The notes: generated by a model from the sequence alone, not told the origin. A DNA stretch of 64,000 bases from Actinobacteria bacterium HGW-Actinobacteria-1 (GCA_002841355.1 PHFB01000007.1:78501-142500), one strand, 5' to 3'; counted from the first letter of the stretch, positions 15,563-24,766 are shown. Made by a program: numbers and translations.

Positions 15563-16123
15563 ATGGTGAGTGTGGCCCGCAAAACGAAGACAGAGGATAC
15601 GTCGCCTGCTCCGAGCGAGTCGAATGAGTCTGTGCCGGTGACGGCCCCGGGTTCGATCGCGTTCGAGATTCCCCAGGTGGTCGTCTTTCGCCTCGCCGAG
15701 CAACTGCACGCGTTGCCGATCGAGTGCGTTCAGGAGATCCAGCAGATCGTGGAGTTCACACCGGTTCCGGGTGGCTCGGCGGCGCTTGTCGGCATGATCG
15801 ACCTTCGTGGCAGCGTCGTGCCCGCAATCGATCTTCGCGCCCTGCTGGGAATGCCGCTGCTGGACTACTCGCTCGATACGCCGATGATCTTCTTCAAGAC
15901 CCACGGTCGTCTTGTCGCATTGCTGGTCGATGAGGTAGAGGACGTCGTCGACCTTCCCGACGACTGCATGCAACCGCCGTCGAACCTCTACGATCTTGCG
16001 GACCGCATGATCGGTATCTGCAAGCTCGACCAGGGGCTGACCATCGTTCTAGATCCCGACCGGCTCGTGCCTGATGCCGCGCTGTCGAGCGGGGACCCGT
16101 TCGGTGGGGAGGGATTGCTGTGA
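15563..16123 (+). CDS. cheW: CheW-like coupling protein (first)
   Basis: A 186-residue CheW-domain protein linking CheA to receptors. After a Ser/Thr/Pro-rich N-terminal tail of about 35 residues, the CheW fold is seen in QVVVFRLAEQLHALPIECVQEI, VGMIDLRGSVVPAIDLRALLG and LVALLVDEVEDVVDLP. ATG 15563 and GTG codons at 15566 and 15572 are all possible starts. It overlaps the next cheW by four bases (GTGA), so the two are co-translated. Confidence 0.9.
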   Translation: MVSVARKTKTEDTSPAPSESNESVPVTAPGSIAFEIPQVVVFRLAEQLHALPIECVQEIQQIVEFTPVPGGSAALVGMIDLRGSVVPAIDLRALLGMPLLDYSLDTPMIFFKTHGRLVALLVDEVEDVVDLPDDCMQPPSNLYDLADRMIGICKLDQGLTIVLDPDRLVPDAALSSGDPFGGEGLL

Positions 16124-16674
16124 GCAGCGAGTCACCGATTATCCGCGAGTCCATCGCACAGCAGTCGCTCGACATACTTCGAACGCGCGCCGAATCACTG
16201 GCGCTTGCCGAGGATGTCGAGACCACCGTCGAGACGATGGGCCTCCTGCTCTTCCGGCTTGGCGAGGAGTGGTATGCGGTGCCAATAGCGGGTGTGCGCG
16301 AGATCATCAACGACTTCGTGCTCACGCCGATTCCGCGTGTCCCGGAATTCATCCGCGGCGTCATGAACGTGCGGGGCGAGATCGTTTCGGTCACCGACAT
16401 CGCGCTTCTGATGCGCATCGCATCGGACGGGCACCGTTTCGAGCGAGAGCTGCCCGCTGCGATCATCGTGCGCACCGATCTTTGTGTCAGCGCGCTTGTG
16501 GTCGACGAGATCGGCGACATCGTCGAGGTCGCCCGCGACGCGGTGGAGCCGCCGCTTGCGACGCTCGACCGATCCCAGGTCGAGTTCATCAGCGGCTCGG
16601 TGTACCTGGAAGGCAAGCTTATCGGCATCGTGAATCTTGACCGGGTGCTGGAACCGATCGGAGAGAACTCCTGA
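16120..16674 (+). CDS. CheW-like coupling protein (second)
   Basis: A 184-residue CheW paralogue: [41 protein letters not shown] and [15 protein letters not shown]. It has a helical N-terminal extension of about 40 residues before the fold. GTG start overlapping the previous stop. Two different CheWs in one operon suggests mixed core arrays or separate coupling to the MCP and to another partner such as the GspE-like protein; that is inference. Confidence 0.9.
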   Translation: MSSESPIIRESIAQQSLDILRTRAESLALAEDVETTVETMGLLLFRLGEEWYAVPIAGVREIINDFVLTPIPRVPEFIRGVMNVRGEIVSVTDIALLMRIASDGHRFERELPAAIIVRTDLCVSALVVDEIGDIVEVARDAVEPPLATLDRSQVEFISGSVYLEGKLIGIVNLDRVLEPIGENS

Positions 16675-16696
16675 TGGTGCGAGAGGGGACCATGAC

Positions 16697-17923
16697 ATGC
16701 TCACGGGACTGATCAAGAAGGTACGCGGTTCGTTCCTCTGGAAGTACTCGCTCGTCAACCTCGGGTTGATCGTTGTAGTGAACGCCATCCAGCTTGCCGT
16801 TGCGTGGTTCATGTTCGGTGACGAGCTGGCGGGCGAGCCGGAATTGTTCACCGATCTGGCGATTGTGCTGGGTGTCTTCATGGCGACGGGTGTGATCTTC
16901 ATCTACATCTACGCCCAAGTTGGCAAGAGATTCACGGCACCCCTTGGCCATGTCGTTACAAGCGTGAAGGCGGCGTGCGAAGGCGAGATCGGCCACAAGG
17001 TTGACGTCAATTCGGAAGACGAGTTCGGCGTACTGGCCCGCTCGTACAATCAGATGCTCGACCTCATCGTGTATCTCATCACACAGACCCAGGAGTCGTC
17101 GAACCGGCTGTCGGGTGCATCGTCCGAGATCCTCTCCGCTACCGAGCAGCAGGCTTCGGGTGCTGCCGAGCAGGCCGCGTCGATCAGCGAAACCACCGCA
17201 ACAATGGAGGAACTCGCATCGACGTACCGCCAGATCGCCGAGAACGCGAACCAGGTAGTCCACATGGCCGAGGCATCGCTCGGCAACGCTGAGAGCGGCC
17301 AGCAGGCGGTTGCGAACACGCTCGACGCGATGGAGCAGATCAAGACCCGCGCACAGTCCTCGGCGAACAAGATCCTGCAGTTGGGCGAGCGTAGCCAGCA
17401 AATCGCTCAGGTCCTGGCGATCATCAACAATATCGCCGACCAGACGAAGATCCTCGCGCTCAACGCGGCTATCGAAGCGGCGCGCGCCGGCGAGGCCGGC
17501 AAGGGTTTCTCGGTCGTTGCTGTTGAGATTCGCAAGCTCGCCGAGTCGGTCGTTGACTCCACCGGCGAGATCGAGACGATCATGACCGAGATCCAGACCG
17601 CCGCAAACGACCTGGTCATCTCTACCGAGCAGGAACTCAAGCAGGTCAACAGCGGCGTCGAGCTTGCGGGTGTCACCGGCGATAGCCTGGAGCACATCCT
17701 CGACACCATCGAGCAGACCACGGTAGCTGCCAAGGAGATCTCGGCTGCGACGCAGCAGCAGAAGAGCGCCACGGACCAGGTCGTCAAGGCCATGCGAGAG
17801 GTTGCCTCGGTTGCGCAGCAGACTGCCGCCGGCAGCAAACAGGTCGCATCTGCGGCCGAGCAGCTCGCGGCGATCGCGCGCGAGTCCAGCCATGTAGGCG
17901 CCGCATTCCGTATCGTCAGCTAG
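16697..17923 (+). CDS. Methyl-accepting chemotaxis protein without a periplasmic sensor domain
   Basis: A 408-residue receptor. Two transmembrane helices (about 18-40 and 52-74) are joined by only about a dozen residues, so there is no room for an extracytoplasmic ligand domain. A HAMP region (about 75-130) leads to a long coiled-coil signalling domain containing the conserved tip [20 protein letters not shown]. It ends AAFRIVS with no CheR-tethering pentapeptide. It resembles FrzCD/PilJ-type receptors that sense membrane or cytoplasmic cues. ATG 16697 is chosen because GAGAGGGGA lies upstream. Confidence 0.92.
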   Translation: MLTGLIKKVRGSFLWKYSLVNLGLIVVVNAIQLAVAWFMFGDELAGEPELFTDLAIVLGVFMATGVIFIYIYAQVGKRFTAPLGHVVTSVKAACEGEIGHKVDVNSEDEFGVLARSYNQMLDLIVYLITQTQESSNRLSGASSEILSATEQQASGAAEQAASISETTATMEELASTYRQIAENANQVVHMAEASLGNAESGQQAVANTLDAMEQIKTRAQSSANKILQLGERSQQIAQVLAIINNIADQTKILALNAAIEAARAGEAGKGFSVVAVEIRKLAESVVDSTGEIETIMTEIQTAANDLVISTEQELKQVNSGVELAGVTGDSLEHILDTIEQTTVAAKEISAATQQQKSATDQVVKAMREVASVAQQTAAGSKQVASAAEQLAAIARESSHVGAAFRIVS

Positions 17924-17954
17924 CGAGCAGCCAGGCACACGCGAAGGGATCGCA

Positions 17955-20249
17955 ATGGTCGAGTTCGACCGGTCGGCGTTCATAAAGAAGTTCCAAGAGG
18001 AGGCGACGGAGTATCTCCAGCGCCTCAACGAGGGCGTCATCACGCTTGAGGCCGAGCCAGAGAACCGCGAGTTGATAGATCAGATGCTGCGCGATGCGCA
18101 CACGCTGAAGGGCTCGTCGCGCATGGTCGGTCTCATCGAGATATCCGATGTGGCGCATCGGCTCGAGGACATCATGGTGAAGGTCCGCGACGGCGACATG
18201 CGCTACGTTCCCGAAATGTCGGACGTGTTCTTCGAGGCGCTCGATACCATCGTGTTCCTCTCGGACAGCGCCGGCACGGACGTGAGCGAACAGACCGATA
18301 TCCCTGCACTGCTCGAGCGGCTTGCCGTGGTCGCAGGGAACGGCAAGAGCGATGACGAGGCAGAGGACGCGCCTGCGGAGCCGGAGGAAGAGAAGTCACC
18401 GGCACCCACGAAGCAGCCGGTCGGCGCAGAGAAGAAGCCGGCCAACAAGAGCGTGAAGAAGTCCTCGCCCAAGAAGGCCGTGCACGATGAAGAGACCCTG
18501 CAGACGCGGGTCCAGCACACGGTTCGCGTCCGGACCGAGCAGGTTGATCGGCTGTTGAACTTGGTCAGCGAAGTGGTAATCGCGCAGATCAAGGACGAGC
18601 AGCGCTCGCGAGACCTCCGTGGCCTTCAGGCGCTCATGAACGAGACGAACCAGCTCTGGAGCCGCGTTCGGACGTCGGCGGCGAACCTGTCGACACACGA
18701 CTCGGGGGGCTTCAACGAAGAGCTCGAGATGTTGGACGAACTGCTGGCCGACCAGCGCAAGCGCCTTGCATCGATCGTGAAGGTCGACGCGGAGGACGCA
18801 TCGCGGGCCTCGACGGTCGTCTCGGACTTGCAGGAACAGAGCATGGCGCTGCGCATGCTGCCGGTATCGACTGTGTTCAACACGTTCCCGCGTTCGGTGC
18901 GCGACCTCGCGCATCAGTTCAACAAGGACGTGGAGCTGGAGATAGAGGGCGGCGACACAGAGCTCGACAAGAAGGTACTCGAGGAGATAAACGACCCGCT
19001 CATCCATATCATGCGCAATGCGGTCGATCACGGCATCGAGAGCCCTGCCGAGCGCGAGGCCGCGGGCAAGCCCGCCAAAGGCACGATTCGCCTCGCCGCC
19101 AAGCAGGAGGGCGACCATATCGTCATAGAGATCGCCGATGACGGCGCCGGCATCGACCCGGACAAGGTTCGGGCGGCCGCCGTTCGCAAGGGCTATGTCT
19201 CGCAGACCGAAGCGAAGTCCATGTCGGACCGAGAAGCGAGCTACCTCATCTTTGAGGCCGGGTTCTCGACAAGCGCCATCATCACCGAGATCTCGGGCAG
19301 AGGCGTCGGCATGGACGTCGTCCGGGAGTTCATCGTCGAGAAGCTCAAGGGCTCTCTCGATGTGACGTCAGTCCTCGGGCAGGGAACGACGTTCCGTCTC
19401 ACGATTCCGCTCACGCTGGCAATCATCCGTGCGCTGCTGGTGAGCACCAGCGGTCGTACCTACGCGATTCCCACCGCTTCGATCGAGGAGACGCTGCGCA
19501 TAGACCCCGCCGAGGTCATCAAGGTCGAGGGCCGAGAAGTCATCCGGCGCCAGCGCCGCACGATCCCGATCGTGCACCTGCGCGACGTGCTCGGTCTCGA
19601 GTCCGGAGAAACCAGCGGGCGCAAGCTTCCCGTCGTGACGGTCGGATTCTCCGGTCACCGCATCGGATTCCTGGTCGATTCGTTCGTGGGTGAGCAGCAG
19701 ATCGTGATCAAGACGCTCGGCACGCACCTGGTACGCGTCGACAATGTCGCCGGTGTGACCATTCTCGGCGCAGGCGAGGTCGTCCCGATCCTGAACGTCC
19801 CGGATCTGATGCACCACGCACGGCAGCTTGCCGGTATGCGCACGCGTCAGGCCGCGGCTGCAAAGAAGGCCGAGTCCGGGCCGAAGCGCATCCTCATCTG
19901 CGAGGACTCCTTCACGACGCGCGAGCTGGAGCGCTCCATCTTCGAGGCTGCGGGCTACGATGTGGAGACCGCGACAGACGGGGCGCTCGGCCTGGCAAAA
20001 CTGCGCGAGGGGCTCAAGGTCGACGCTGTCGTGACAGACGTCCAGATGCCGAATATGACCGGCTTCGAGCTCACGCGCGCGATCAAGTCCGACTCGAGAC
20101 TCAAGGTCATCCCGGTCATCATCGTCACCTCTCTGGAGCGCGAAGAAGAGAAGGCCGAGGGTATCGAGGCCGGTGCAGATGCGTACATCACCAAGTCGGT
20201 CTTCAACCAAGACACGCTCATCGACACGGTCGAGCGCCTGATCAGGTAG
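17955..20249 (+). CDS. cheA: CheA histidine kinase with fused receiver domain
   Basis: A 764-residue hybrid kinase. In order: Hpt domain with phosphorylatable H49 (DAHTLKGSSR); a charged Lys/Pro-rich linker (about 130-175) in place of a clear P2 domain; dimerisation and HATPase domains with the N box (MRNAVDHGIES), DDGAGIDPDK and GRGVGMDVVREF; a CheW-like domain (about 500-620); and a C-terminal receiver (ILICEDSFTTRE, VVTDVQMPNMTG) from about 640. CheA-receiver fusions are typical of FrzE and ChpA systems; the receiver often acts as a phosphate sink or internal output. GAAGGGA precedes the ATG. Confidence 0.94.
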   Translation: MVEFDRSAFIKKFQEEATEYLQRLNEGVITLEAEPENRELIDQMLRDAHTLKGSSRMVGLIEISDVAHRLEDIMVKVRDGDMRYVPEMSDVFFEALDTIVFLSDSAGTDVSEQTDIPALLERLAVVAGNGKSDDEAEDAPAEPEEEKSPAPTKQPVGAEKKPANKSVKKSSPKKAVHDEETLQTRVQHTVRVRTEQVDRLLNLVSEVVIAQIKDEQRSRDLRGLQALMNETNQLWSRVRTSAANLSTHDSGGFNEELEMLDELLADQRKRLASIVKVDAEDASRASTVVSDLQEQSMALRMLPVSTVFNTFPRSVRDLAHQFNKDVELEIEGGDTELDKKVLEEINDPLIHIMRNAVDHGIESPAEREAAGKPAKGTIRLAAKQEGDHIVIEIADDGAGIDPDKVRAAAVRKGYVSQTEAKSMSDREASYLIFEAGFSTSAIITEISGRGVGMDVVREFIVEKLKGSLDVTSVLGQGTTFRLTIPLTLAIIRALLVSTSGRTYAIPTASIEETLRIDPAEVIKVEGREVIRRQRRTIPIVHLRDVLGLESGETSGRKLPVVTVGFSGHRIGFLVDSFVGEQQIVIKTLGTHLVRVDNVAGVTILGAGEVVPILNVPDLMHHARQLAGMRTRQAAAAKKAESGPKRILICEDSFTTRELERSIFEAAGYDVETATDGALGLAKLREGLKVDAVVTDVQMPNMTGFELTRAIKSDSRLKVIPVIIVTSLEREEEKAEGIEAGADAYITKSVFNQDTLIDTVERLIR

Positions 20250-20279
20250 CACGACCGGCACCGGAGGGGGCAGTATCAC

Positions 20280-21329
20280 GTGGCGGCACCAGCGCCTATA
20301 CGGGTCGTGATCGTTGACGACTCGCTTGTTGCCAGAGAGATGCTGGCCCAGATTCTTGCGACCGATCCCGCGATCGAGGTCGTCGGTCAGGCCGTTGACG
20401 GTCAGGACGGCGTCGATACCGTTGCGCGCCTCCGACCTGACCTTGTCACGATGGACATCCACATGCCGCGGATGGATGGCCTCGAGGCGACCGAACGCAT
20501 AATGGCGTACACGCCGACGCCGATCCTGGTCGTCTCTTCGTCGGTTCATGGCGAGGGCATGGGCCGTGCATTCGACGCGCTGTCCGCCGGTGCGCTGGAA
20601 GTGATCAAGAAGCCGGAGCCGCGTGACTGGGCCGACCTGGAGCGGATCGGCCGCGAGGTCATCCGCAAGGTGAAGATTCTGGCTCGCGTGAAGGTCATCA
20701 CCCACATCAGAGGGAAGCGGGGAGCGCCCGATCCGCACCAGAAGGTACCCGCTGTGCCTACATCAGGCGGTCATACGATCGTCGCGATCGGCTCCTCGAC
20801 TGGCGGGCCTTCAGCGCTCATGAGTGTGCTGAAGCCGCTGCCACGGACGTTCCCGCTACCCATCGTGATCGCACAACACATCGCGGACGGCTTCATCCCC
20901 GGCCTGGTGAACTGGCTTGACGGAAGCTGTACCGTCTCGGTGAAGGCGGCCGAGGATGGCATGACCATACAGCCCGGCGTCGCCTACTTCGCGCCCACAG
21001 GCCGCAACCTCAAGGTCGATGGCTCCCGTCTTGTCTTCTCGGCTCCCGAGAAGGGCCAGCTGTACATCCCCTCGGCGGACACGCTGCTTTCCTCGGTGGC
21101 GCGCACGCACCACGGTCGCGGCATAGGCGTGCTCCTCACCGGTATGGGCGCCGACGGCGCGTCCGGGCTCAAAGCGATGCGCGTTGCGGGCTCGCCCACG
21201 ATCGCGCAGGACGAAGAGACCTCGACGGTGTTCGGAATGCCGCGAGCCGCGATCGAGCTGGGGGCTGCTTCCAGCGTGCTTCCGGTGCAGGACATCGCAG
21301 CCGAGATTCTTCGCATGGTCGGTCGCTAG
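20280..21329 (+). CDS. cheB: CheB receptor methylesterase
   Basis: A 349-residue response regulator-esterase that demethylates (or deamidates) receptors. An N-terminal receiver (DDS at 13-15, phosphoacceptor D59 in TMDIHMPRMDG) is followed by a linker and the CheB esterase domain with the catalytic Ser in GSSTGGPSAL, the His in IAQHIADGF and the Asp in GMGADGASGL. GTG start with GGAGGGGG upstream. It is the last gene of the chemosensory operon. Confidence 0.94.
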   Translation: MAAPAPIRVVIVDDSLVAREMLAQILATDPAIEVVGQAVDGQDGVDTVARLRPDLVTMDIHMPRMDGLEATERIMAYTPTPILVVSSSVHGEGMGRAFDALSAGALEVIKKPEPRDWADLERIGREVIRKVKILARVKVITHIRGKRGAPDPHQKVPAVPTSGGHTIVAIGSSTGGPSALMSVLKPLPRTFPLPIVIAQHIADGFIPGLVNWLDGSCTVSVKAAEDGMTIQPGVAYFAPTGRNLKVDGSRLVFSAPEKGQLYIPSADTLLSSVARTHHGRGIGVLLTGMGADGASGLKAMRVAGSPTIAQDEETSTVFGMPRAAIELGAASSVLPVQDIAAEILRMVGR

Positions 21330-21340
21330 TCCGGAACCGC

Positions 21341-21346
21341 TATACT
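21341..21346 (+). promoter_or_regulatory. Candidate -10 box for leaderless murI transcript
   Basis: TATACT ends 7 bases before the first murI ATG (21354). No Shine-Dalgarno sequence is visible, so transcription may begin at the start codon. No clear -35 hexamer is seen. Confidence 0.5.
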
Positions 21347-21353
21347 GCTTGTC

Positions 21354-22289
21354 ATGCCTGATATGCGCGCGCTCCCCATCGGTGTGTTCGACTCCGGACT
21401 CGGCGGCCTCACGGTCGCCCGGGAGATCATGCGTACGCTGCCGGAGGAGTCGCTCGTCTACCTTGGGGACTCCGCGCGATGCCCGTACGGGCCGCGGGAT
21501 CGATCCGACGTTCGCGAGTTCGTGCTGGAGATAGGGAGCTGGCTTGCCAAGCGCCCCGTCAAGCTGATCGTGATCGCGTGCAACACCGCCACGGCCGCGG
21601 GTCTTCCGCTCGCGCAGCGCGTGTTCGACGTACCGGTCATAGGCGTCGTCGAGCCTGGTGCACGCGCTGCGGTGCAGGCGACCGTCAACCGCCGGGTCGG
21701 CGTCATCGCCACAGTCGGCACCGTTGAATCGGGCGCGTACAGTCGTGCCGTCAGAGCGCTCGATGCCGGCGTCACGGTCTTCTCGGCCGCGGCGCCTCGG
21801 TTCGTCGACGTGGTCGAGGCGGGTCTTCGCATGGACGACAGCCCCATCGAAGAATGGATGTCGCATACAGCCGATGTCTTCATCCGGCCTTCGTTCTACG
21901 AGATCTCTCGCGACTATCTGGACCCCCTCAAGCGCGCCGGCATCGACACGCTCGTCCTGGGGTGCACGCATTTCCCGCTTCTCTCCCCGGCGATCCAGCA
22001 GGTTGTGGGTCCCCAGGTTCGCCTCATCTCCTCGGCCGAGGAGACGGCGCGAGAGGTCGCCGAGACCCTTGCTGCGCGTGGGCAGCTCGCCGAGCGTTCT
22101 GGTGCGCCCGTACGCGAGTTCCACACGACCGGCGATGCGACCGAATTCGAGAACCTCGGCAGCCGCATACTCGGTGTCCCGACCGGTCCGGTCGGCACCG
22201 TGGGCGTCGAGACGCTCTCGTCGCGCGTCGACGATTCGATTCGGGCCGCTGCCGCGGCGTTCGCTGCCGAGGAGGAAGCATGCGACTGA
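21354..22289 (+). CDS. murI: Glutamate racemase
   Basis: Interconverts L- and D-glutamate to supply D-Glu for peptidoglycan. The 311-residue product has both catalytic cysteines in their motifs, IACNTATAA (C76) and LGCTHFPLL (C204), plus IGVFDSGLGGLTV and YLGDSARCPYG. It is some 35 residues longer than typical. The ATG at 21354 is used; a second ATG three codons later would remove MPD only. Its last 10 bases overlap the next gene. Confidence 0.95.
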   Translation: MPDMRALPIGVFDSGLGGLTVAREIMRTLPEESLVYLGDSARCPYGPRDRSDVREFVLEIGSWLAKRPVKLIVIACNTATAAGLPLAQRVFDVPVIGVVEPGARAAVQATVNRRVGVIATVGTVESGAYSRAVRALDAGVTVFSAAAPRFVDVVEAGLRMDDSPIEEWMSHTADVFIRPSFYEISRDYLDPLKRAGIDTLVLGCTHFPLLSPAIQQVVGPQVRLISSAEETAREVAETLAARGQLAERSGAPVREFHTTGDATEFENLGSRILGVPTGPVGTVGVETLSSRVDDSIRAAAAAFAAEEEACD

Positions 22290-23029
22290 CGGTGCTTGGA
22301 TCATCTGCTTCATACGCCGACGCGGGCAGGGCATGCTCCGGGCATCTCATTCGCTCCGGTGGTGACGCCGTGCTCTTCGATTGCGGCAACGGTGTGCTCG
22401 CCAACCTTGCAACAGTCATGGACCCGCTCGGCCTCAAGGCTGTGCTGATCACGCACGAACATATCGACCACTTCGCGGACATCTACGCGTTGCAAGCGGC
22501 GTTGCGCTACGCTCCCGCCGGTGCCGCTCCCGCATTGCCGCTCTACGTGCCTCCCGGTCTGTTCGAGCGGATGGGTGCGGTGCTCGACCAGAAGGGCCAG
22601 CGTGAGCTAGCGGAAGCGTTCCTCGTGCACGAGCTTGAGGTCGGCATGGACCTGCATTTCGGACGGATCACCGTGCATGTGGGCGAGGGCGACCATGTGG
22701 ACCCCACGTTCACGCTCACGGCGTCCGACGGTGAGGCGCGTATCGTCTACACGTCGGACACGCGCCTCGGTGACGCCGCGCTTGCCGCGGCGATCGATGC
22801 CGACATTCTCCTGACGGAGGCGACGCTGCCGCCGGAGTACGCCGGGCGCGCAGCGCACATGACCCCTGCCGAGGCGGGGGAGCTCGCCGCTCGCGCAGGC
22901 GTCCACACCCTTGTTCTCACACACCTCTGGCCCACGGTCGACCGCGAAGCCGCGGCCGCCGAGGCGGGTGTCGCTTTCAAAGGTCGTATCATCGTGGCAA
23001 GCGAACTCGACGAGATCGCTCCGGAGTAG
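22280..23029 (+). CDS. MBL-fold metallo-hydrolase
   Basis: A 249-residue metallo-beta-lactamase-fold protein with the metal motif THEHIDHFADI, further His/Asp ligands (GEGDHVDP, YTSDTRLGD, LTHLWP) and the fold start LTVLGSSASYADAGRACSG, close to RNase Z-like and related phosphodiesterase/hydrolase families. It lacks the RNase Z exosite arm. The ATG sits inside the end of murI with GAGGAGG 4 bases upstream. Substrate not known; position next to rph could suggest a nucleic-acid role, but this is weak. Confidence 0.88.
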   Translation: MRLTVLGSSASYADAGRACSGHLIRSGGDAVLFDCGNGVLANLATVMDPLGLKAVLITHEHIDHFADIYALQAALRYAPAGAAPALPLYVPPGLFERMGAVLDQKGQRELAEAFLVHELEVGMDLHFGRITVHVGEGDHVDPTFTLTASDGEARIVYTSDTRLGDAALAAAIDADILLTEATLPPEYAGRAAHMTPAEAGELAARAGVHTLVLTHLWPTVDREAAAAEAGVAFKGRIIVASELDEIAPE

Positions 23030-23038
23030 GAGGAGTAC

Positions 23039-23788
23039 ATGCAACGTTCAGGCGATCGCGGGGCTGATGCCCTGCGGCCTGTCCGCATCACCCGCGGATA
23101 CCTCAAGCACGCGCACGGCTCGTGCCTGATCGAACTCGGCGACACGCGCGTGCTGTGCGCTGCGATGATGTCGGATTCCGTGGCCGGCTGGCGTCGCGGG
23201 TCGGGTCTCGGCTGGATCACCGCCGAGTACTCGCTTCTGCCTGCATCCACCCACACCCGTACCCGCCGAGAGGTGAGCCTGGGCGCTCCAGGCGGTCGCA
23301 CGCACGAGATCCAGCGGCTTATCGGTCGCTCGCTTCGCTCGGTGGTCGATATGGGCGGCATGGGCGGTGAGTTCACGCTCAACGTGGACTGTGACGTGAT
23401 TCAGGCCGACGGTGGAACGCGCACGGCTGCCATCACTGGCGCGTACATCGCCGTCTACGACGCGTTTTCGACCTGGCGTGACGCGGGCAAGATCAAGGAG
23501 ATCCCGCTGCTTGACGCGGTCGCCGCCACGTCCGTGGGTATGGTCGACGGCGTCGAGCTGCTCGACCTCGACTACTCCGAGGACAGCAACGCCGAGATCG
23601 ACATGAACGTCGTCGTGGACGGGCAGGGTCGGTTCATCGAGGTGCAGGGCACGGGAGAGCGCACGCCGTTCGACCGCGCACGCCTCGATGGACTGCTCGA
23701 CCTGGCCCTCGTGGGCACCGGTCGTCTTGTGGAGCTGCAGCGACGTGTCATTGCCGAGAACCTGGAGACGCTCGATGAGCGCTGGTGA
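23039..23788 (+). CDS. rph: Ribonuclease PH
   Basis: Phosphorolytic 3' exoribonuclease for tRNA 3'-end maturation. The 249-residue protein has all family segments: RPVRITRGYLKHAHGSCLIE, GWITAEYSLLPASTHTR, IQRLIGRSLRSVVDM, DCDVIQADGGTRTAAITGA and EVQGTGERTPFDRA. AGGAGGAG lies 5 bases upstream. Its 3' end overlaps rdgB by 14 bases, an operon order (rph-rdgB) common in bacteria. A tRNA array lies just downstream. Confidence 0.96.
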   Translation: MQRSGDRGADALRPVRITRGYLKHAHGSCLIELGDTRVLCAAMMSDSVAGWRRGSGLGWITAEYSLLPASTHTRTRREVSLGAPGGRTHEIQRLIGRSLRSVVDMGGMGGEFTLNVDCDVIQADGGTRTAAITGAYIAVYDAFSTWRDAGKIKEIPLLDAVAATSVGMVDGVELLDLDYSEDSNAEIDMNVVVDGQGRFIEVQGTGERTPFDRARLDGLLDLALVGTGRLVELQRRVIAENLETLDERW

Positions 23789-24287
23789 GAAGCGTCGCGT
23801 GATCGTCGCCTCGACCAATCACGGCAAGCTGGCCGAGATCCGCTCGGCGCTTGATTTCGACGACCTCGAGTTCGTTACAGCTGCGGATCTTGGTCGCGAA
23901 CCCTTGGAGGTCGAAGAGACCGGCGAGACGTTCGCGGAGAACGCGCTGCTGAAGGCCCGTGCGTACGCCGAGACGTTCGGCCTGGCGGCTCTTGCGGACG
24001 ACAGCGGTCTCGAGGTCGATGCGCTCGACGGCGCACCCGGGGTCCGCTCGGCGCGCTACTCGGGCGAGGGCGCGACCGACGCGCGCAACAACGAGAAGCT
24101 GCTTGCGGCGCTCGATGGCGTGCATGGCGTGCACCGCAGCGCGCGGTTCCGCTCGGCCATCGCGCTTATGGAGCCGGATGGCACCGCGCTGACCGCGGAT
24201 GGTGCGTGCGAGGGCGCGATCGGCTTCGAGGGCCGAGGTGATGGCGGTTTCGGCTACGACCCGCTCTTCCTGCCCGCCGGCGGGTAG
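23775..24287 (+). CDS. rdgB: RdgB/HAM1 non-canonical purine NTP pyrophosphatase, C-terminally truncated
   Basis: The enzyme hydrolyses dITP, ITP and XTP to monophosphates to keep them out of nucleic acids. Present are the N-terminal STNHGKLAEI, the catalytic acidic region GETFAENALLKARAYAE, ALADDSGLEVDALDGAPGV with SARYSGEGA, and GDGGFGYDPLFLP. The 170-residue frame then stops at PAGG. Full-length relatives continue for about 25-30 residues, including the invariant nucleotide-binding Ser-His-Arg motif and final helix, which are missing here. No other frame downstream restores it. The stop is about 80 bases before a tRNA cluster. Activity may be impaired; a sequencing error is not obvious. Confidence 0.88.
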   Translation: MSAGEKRRVIVASTNHGKLAEIRSALDFDDLEFVTAADLGREPLEVEETGETFAENALLKARAYAETFGLAALADDSGLEVDALDGAPGVRSARYSGEGATDARNNEKLLAALDGVHGVHRSARFRSAIALMEPDGTALTADGACEGAIGFEGRGDGGFGYDPLFLPAGG

Positions 24288-24307
24288 CGCTCAGACGGCT
24301 GCGCGAA

Positions 24308-24313
24308 TATACT
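24308..24313 (+). promoter_or_regulatory. Candidate -10 box for the first tRNA transcript
   Basis: TATACT lies 55 bases upstream of the tRNA-Pro gene, just after the rdgB stop. No convincing -35 match is visible. Confidence 0.4.
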
Positions 24314-24368
24314 GTTGCTCGCCCTCGGGGCGGGTCGTCCGGTAAGGCCCACGTTTCGGGCATGACGT

Positions 24369-24445
24369 CGGGCTGTAGCGCAGCTTGGTAGCGCATCTGC
24401 TTTGGGAGCAGAGGGTCGCAGGTTCGAATCCTGTCAGCCCGACCA
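24369..24445 (+). tRNA. tRNA-Pro (anticodon TGG)
   Basis: A 77-nt cloverleaf: acceptor CGGGCTG pairs with CAGCCCG, the anticodon arm CTGC-TTTGGGA-GCAG exposes TGG, the T arm contains GGTTCGAATCC, and CCA is encoded. Confidence 0.95.
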
Positions 24446-24450
24446 GTTTT

Positions 24451-24526
24451 GCGGCGGTAGTTCAATTGGTAGAGCATCAGCCTTCCAAGCTGATTGTTGC
24501 GGGTTCGAGTCCCGTCCGCCGCTCCA
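24451..24526 (+). tRNA. tRNA-Gly (anticodon TCC)
   Basis: A 76-nt cloverleaf five bases after tRNA-Pro: acceptor GCGGCGG pairs with CCGCCGC, anticodon loop CTTCCAA exposes TCC, T arm GGGTTCGAGTCCC, CCA encoded. Confidence 0.95.
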
Positions 24527-24591
24527 TTGACAATAGGTCGACCCAAAGGTACTGTCGGCACTCGGCAGTCCGGTGGTCGTCTCCGATATAC

Positions 24592-24668
24592 GCGCCCGTA
24601 GCTCAGCTGGATAGAGCGGGAGACTTCTAATCTCTAGGTCGGGGGTTCGAATCCCTCCGGGCGTGCCA
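24592..24668 (+). tRNA. tRNA-Arg (anticodon TCT)
   Basis: A 77-nt cloverleaf: acceptor GCGCCCG pairs with CGGGCGT (one G-U), anticodon arm GGAGA-CTTCTAA-TCTCT exposes TCT, T arm GGGGGTTCGAATCCCTC, CCA encoded. Confidence 0.94.
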
Positions 24669-24680
24669 TTACCACACATG

Positions 24681-24757
24681 GTGGGTGTAGCTCAGTTGGT
24701 TAGAGCGTCGGACTGTGGCTCCGAAGGTCGCGGGTTCGAGCCCCGTTACCCACCCCA
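24681..24757 (+). tRNA. tRNA-His (anticodon GTG)
   Basis: A 77-nt cloverleaf: acceptor GTGGGTG pairs with TACCCAC, anticodon loop CTGTGGC exposes GTG, CCA encoded. The discriminator is C and the base before the 5' end is G (24680), so the extra G(-1):C73 pair typical of tRNA-His is genome-encoded. Confidence 0.95.
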
Positions 24758-24766
24758 GGTGACACC

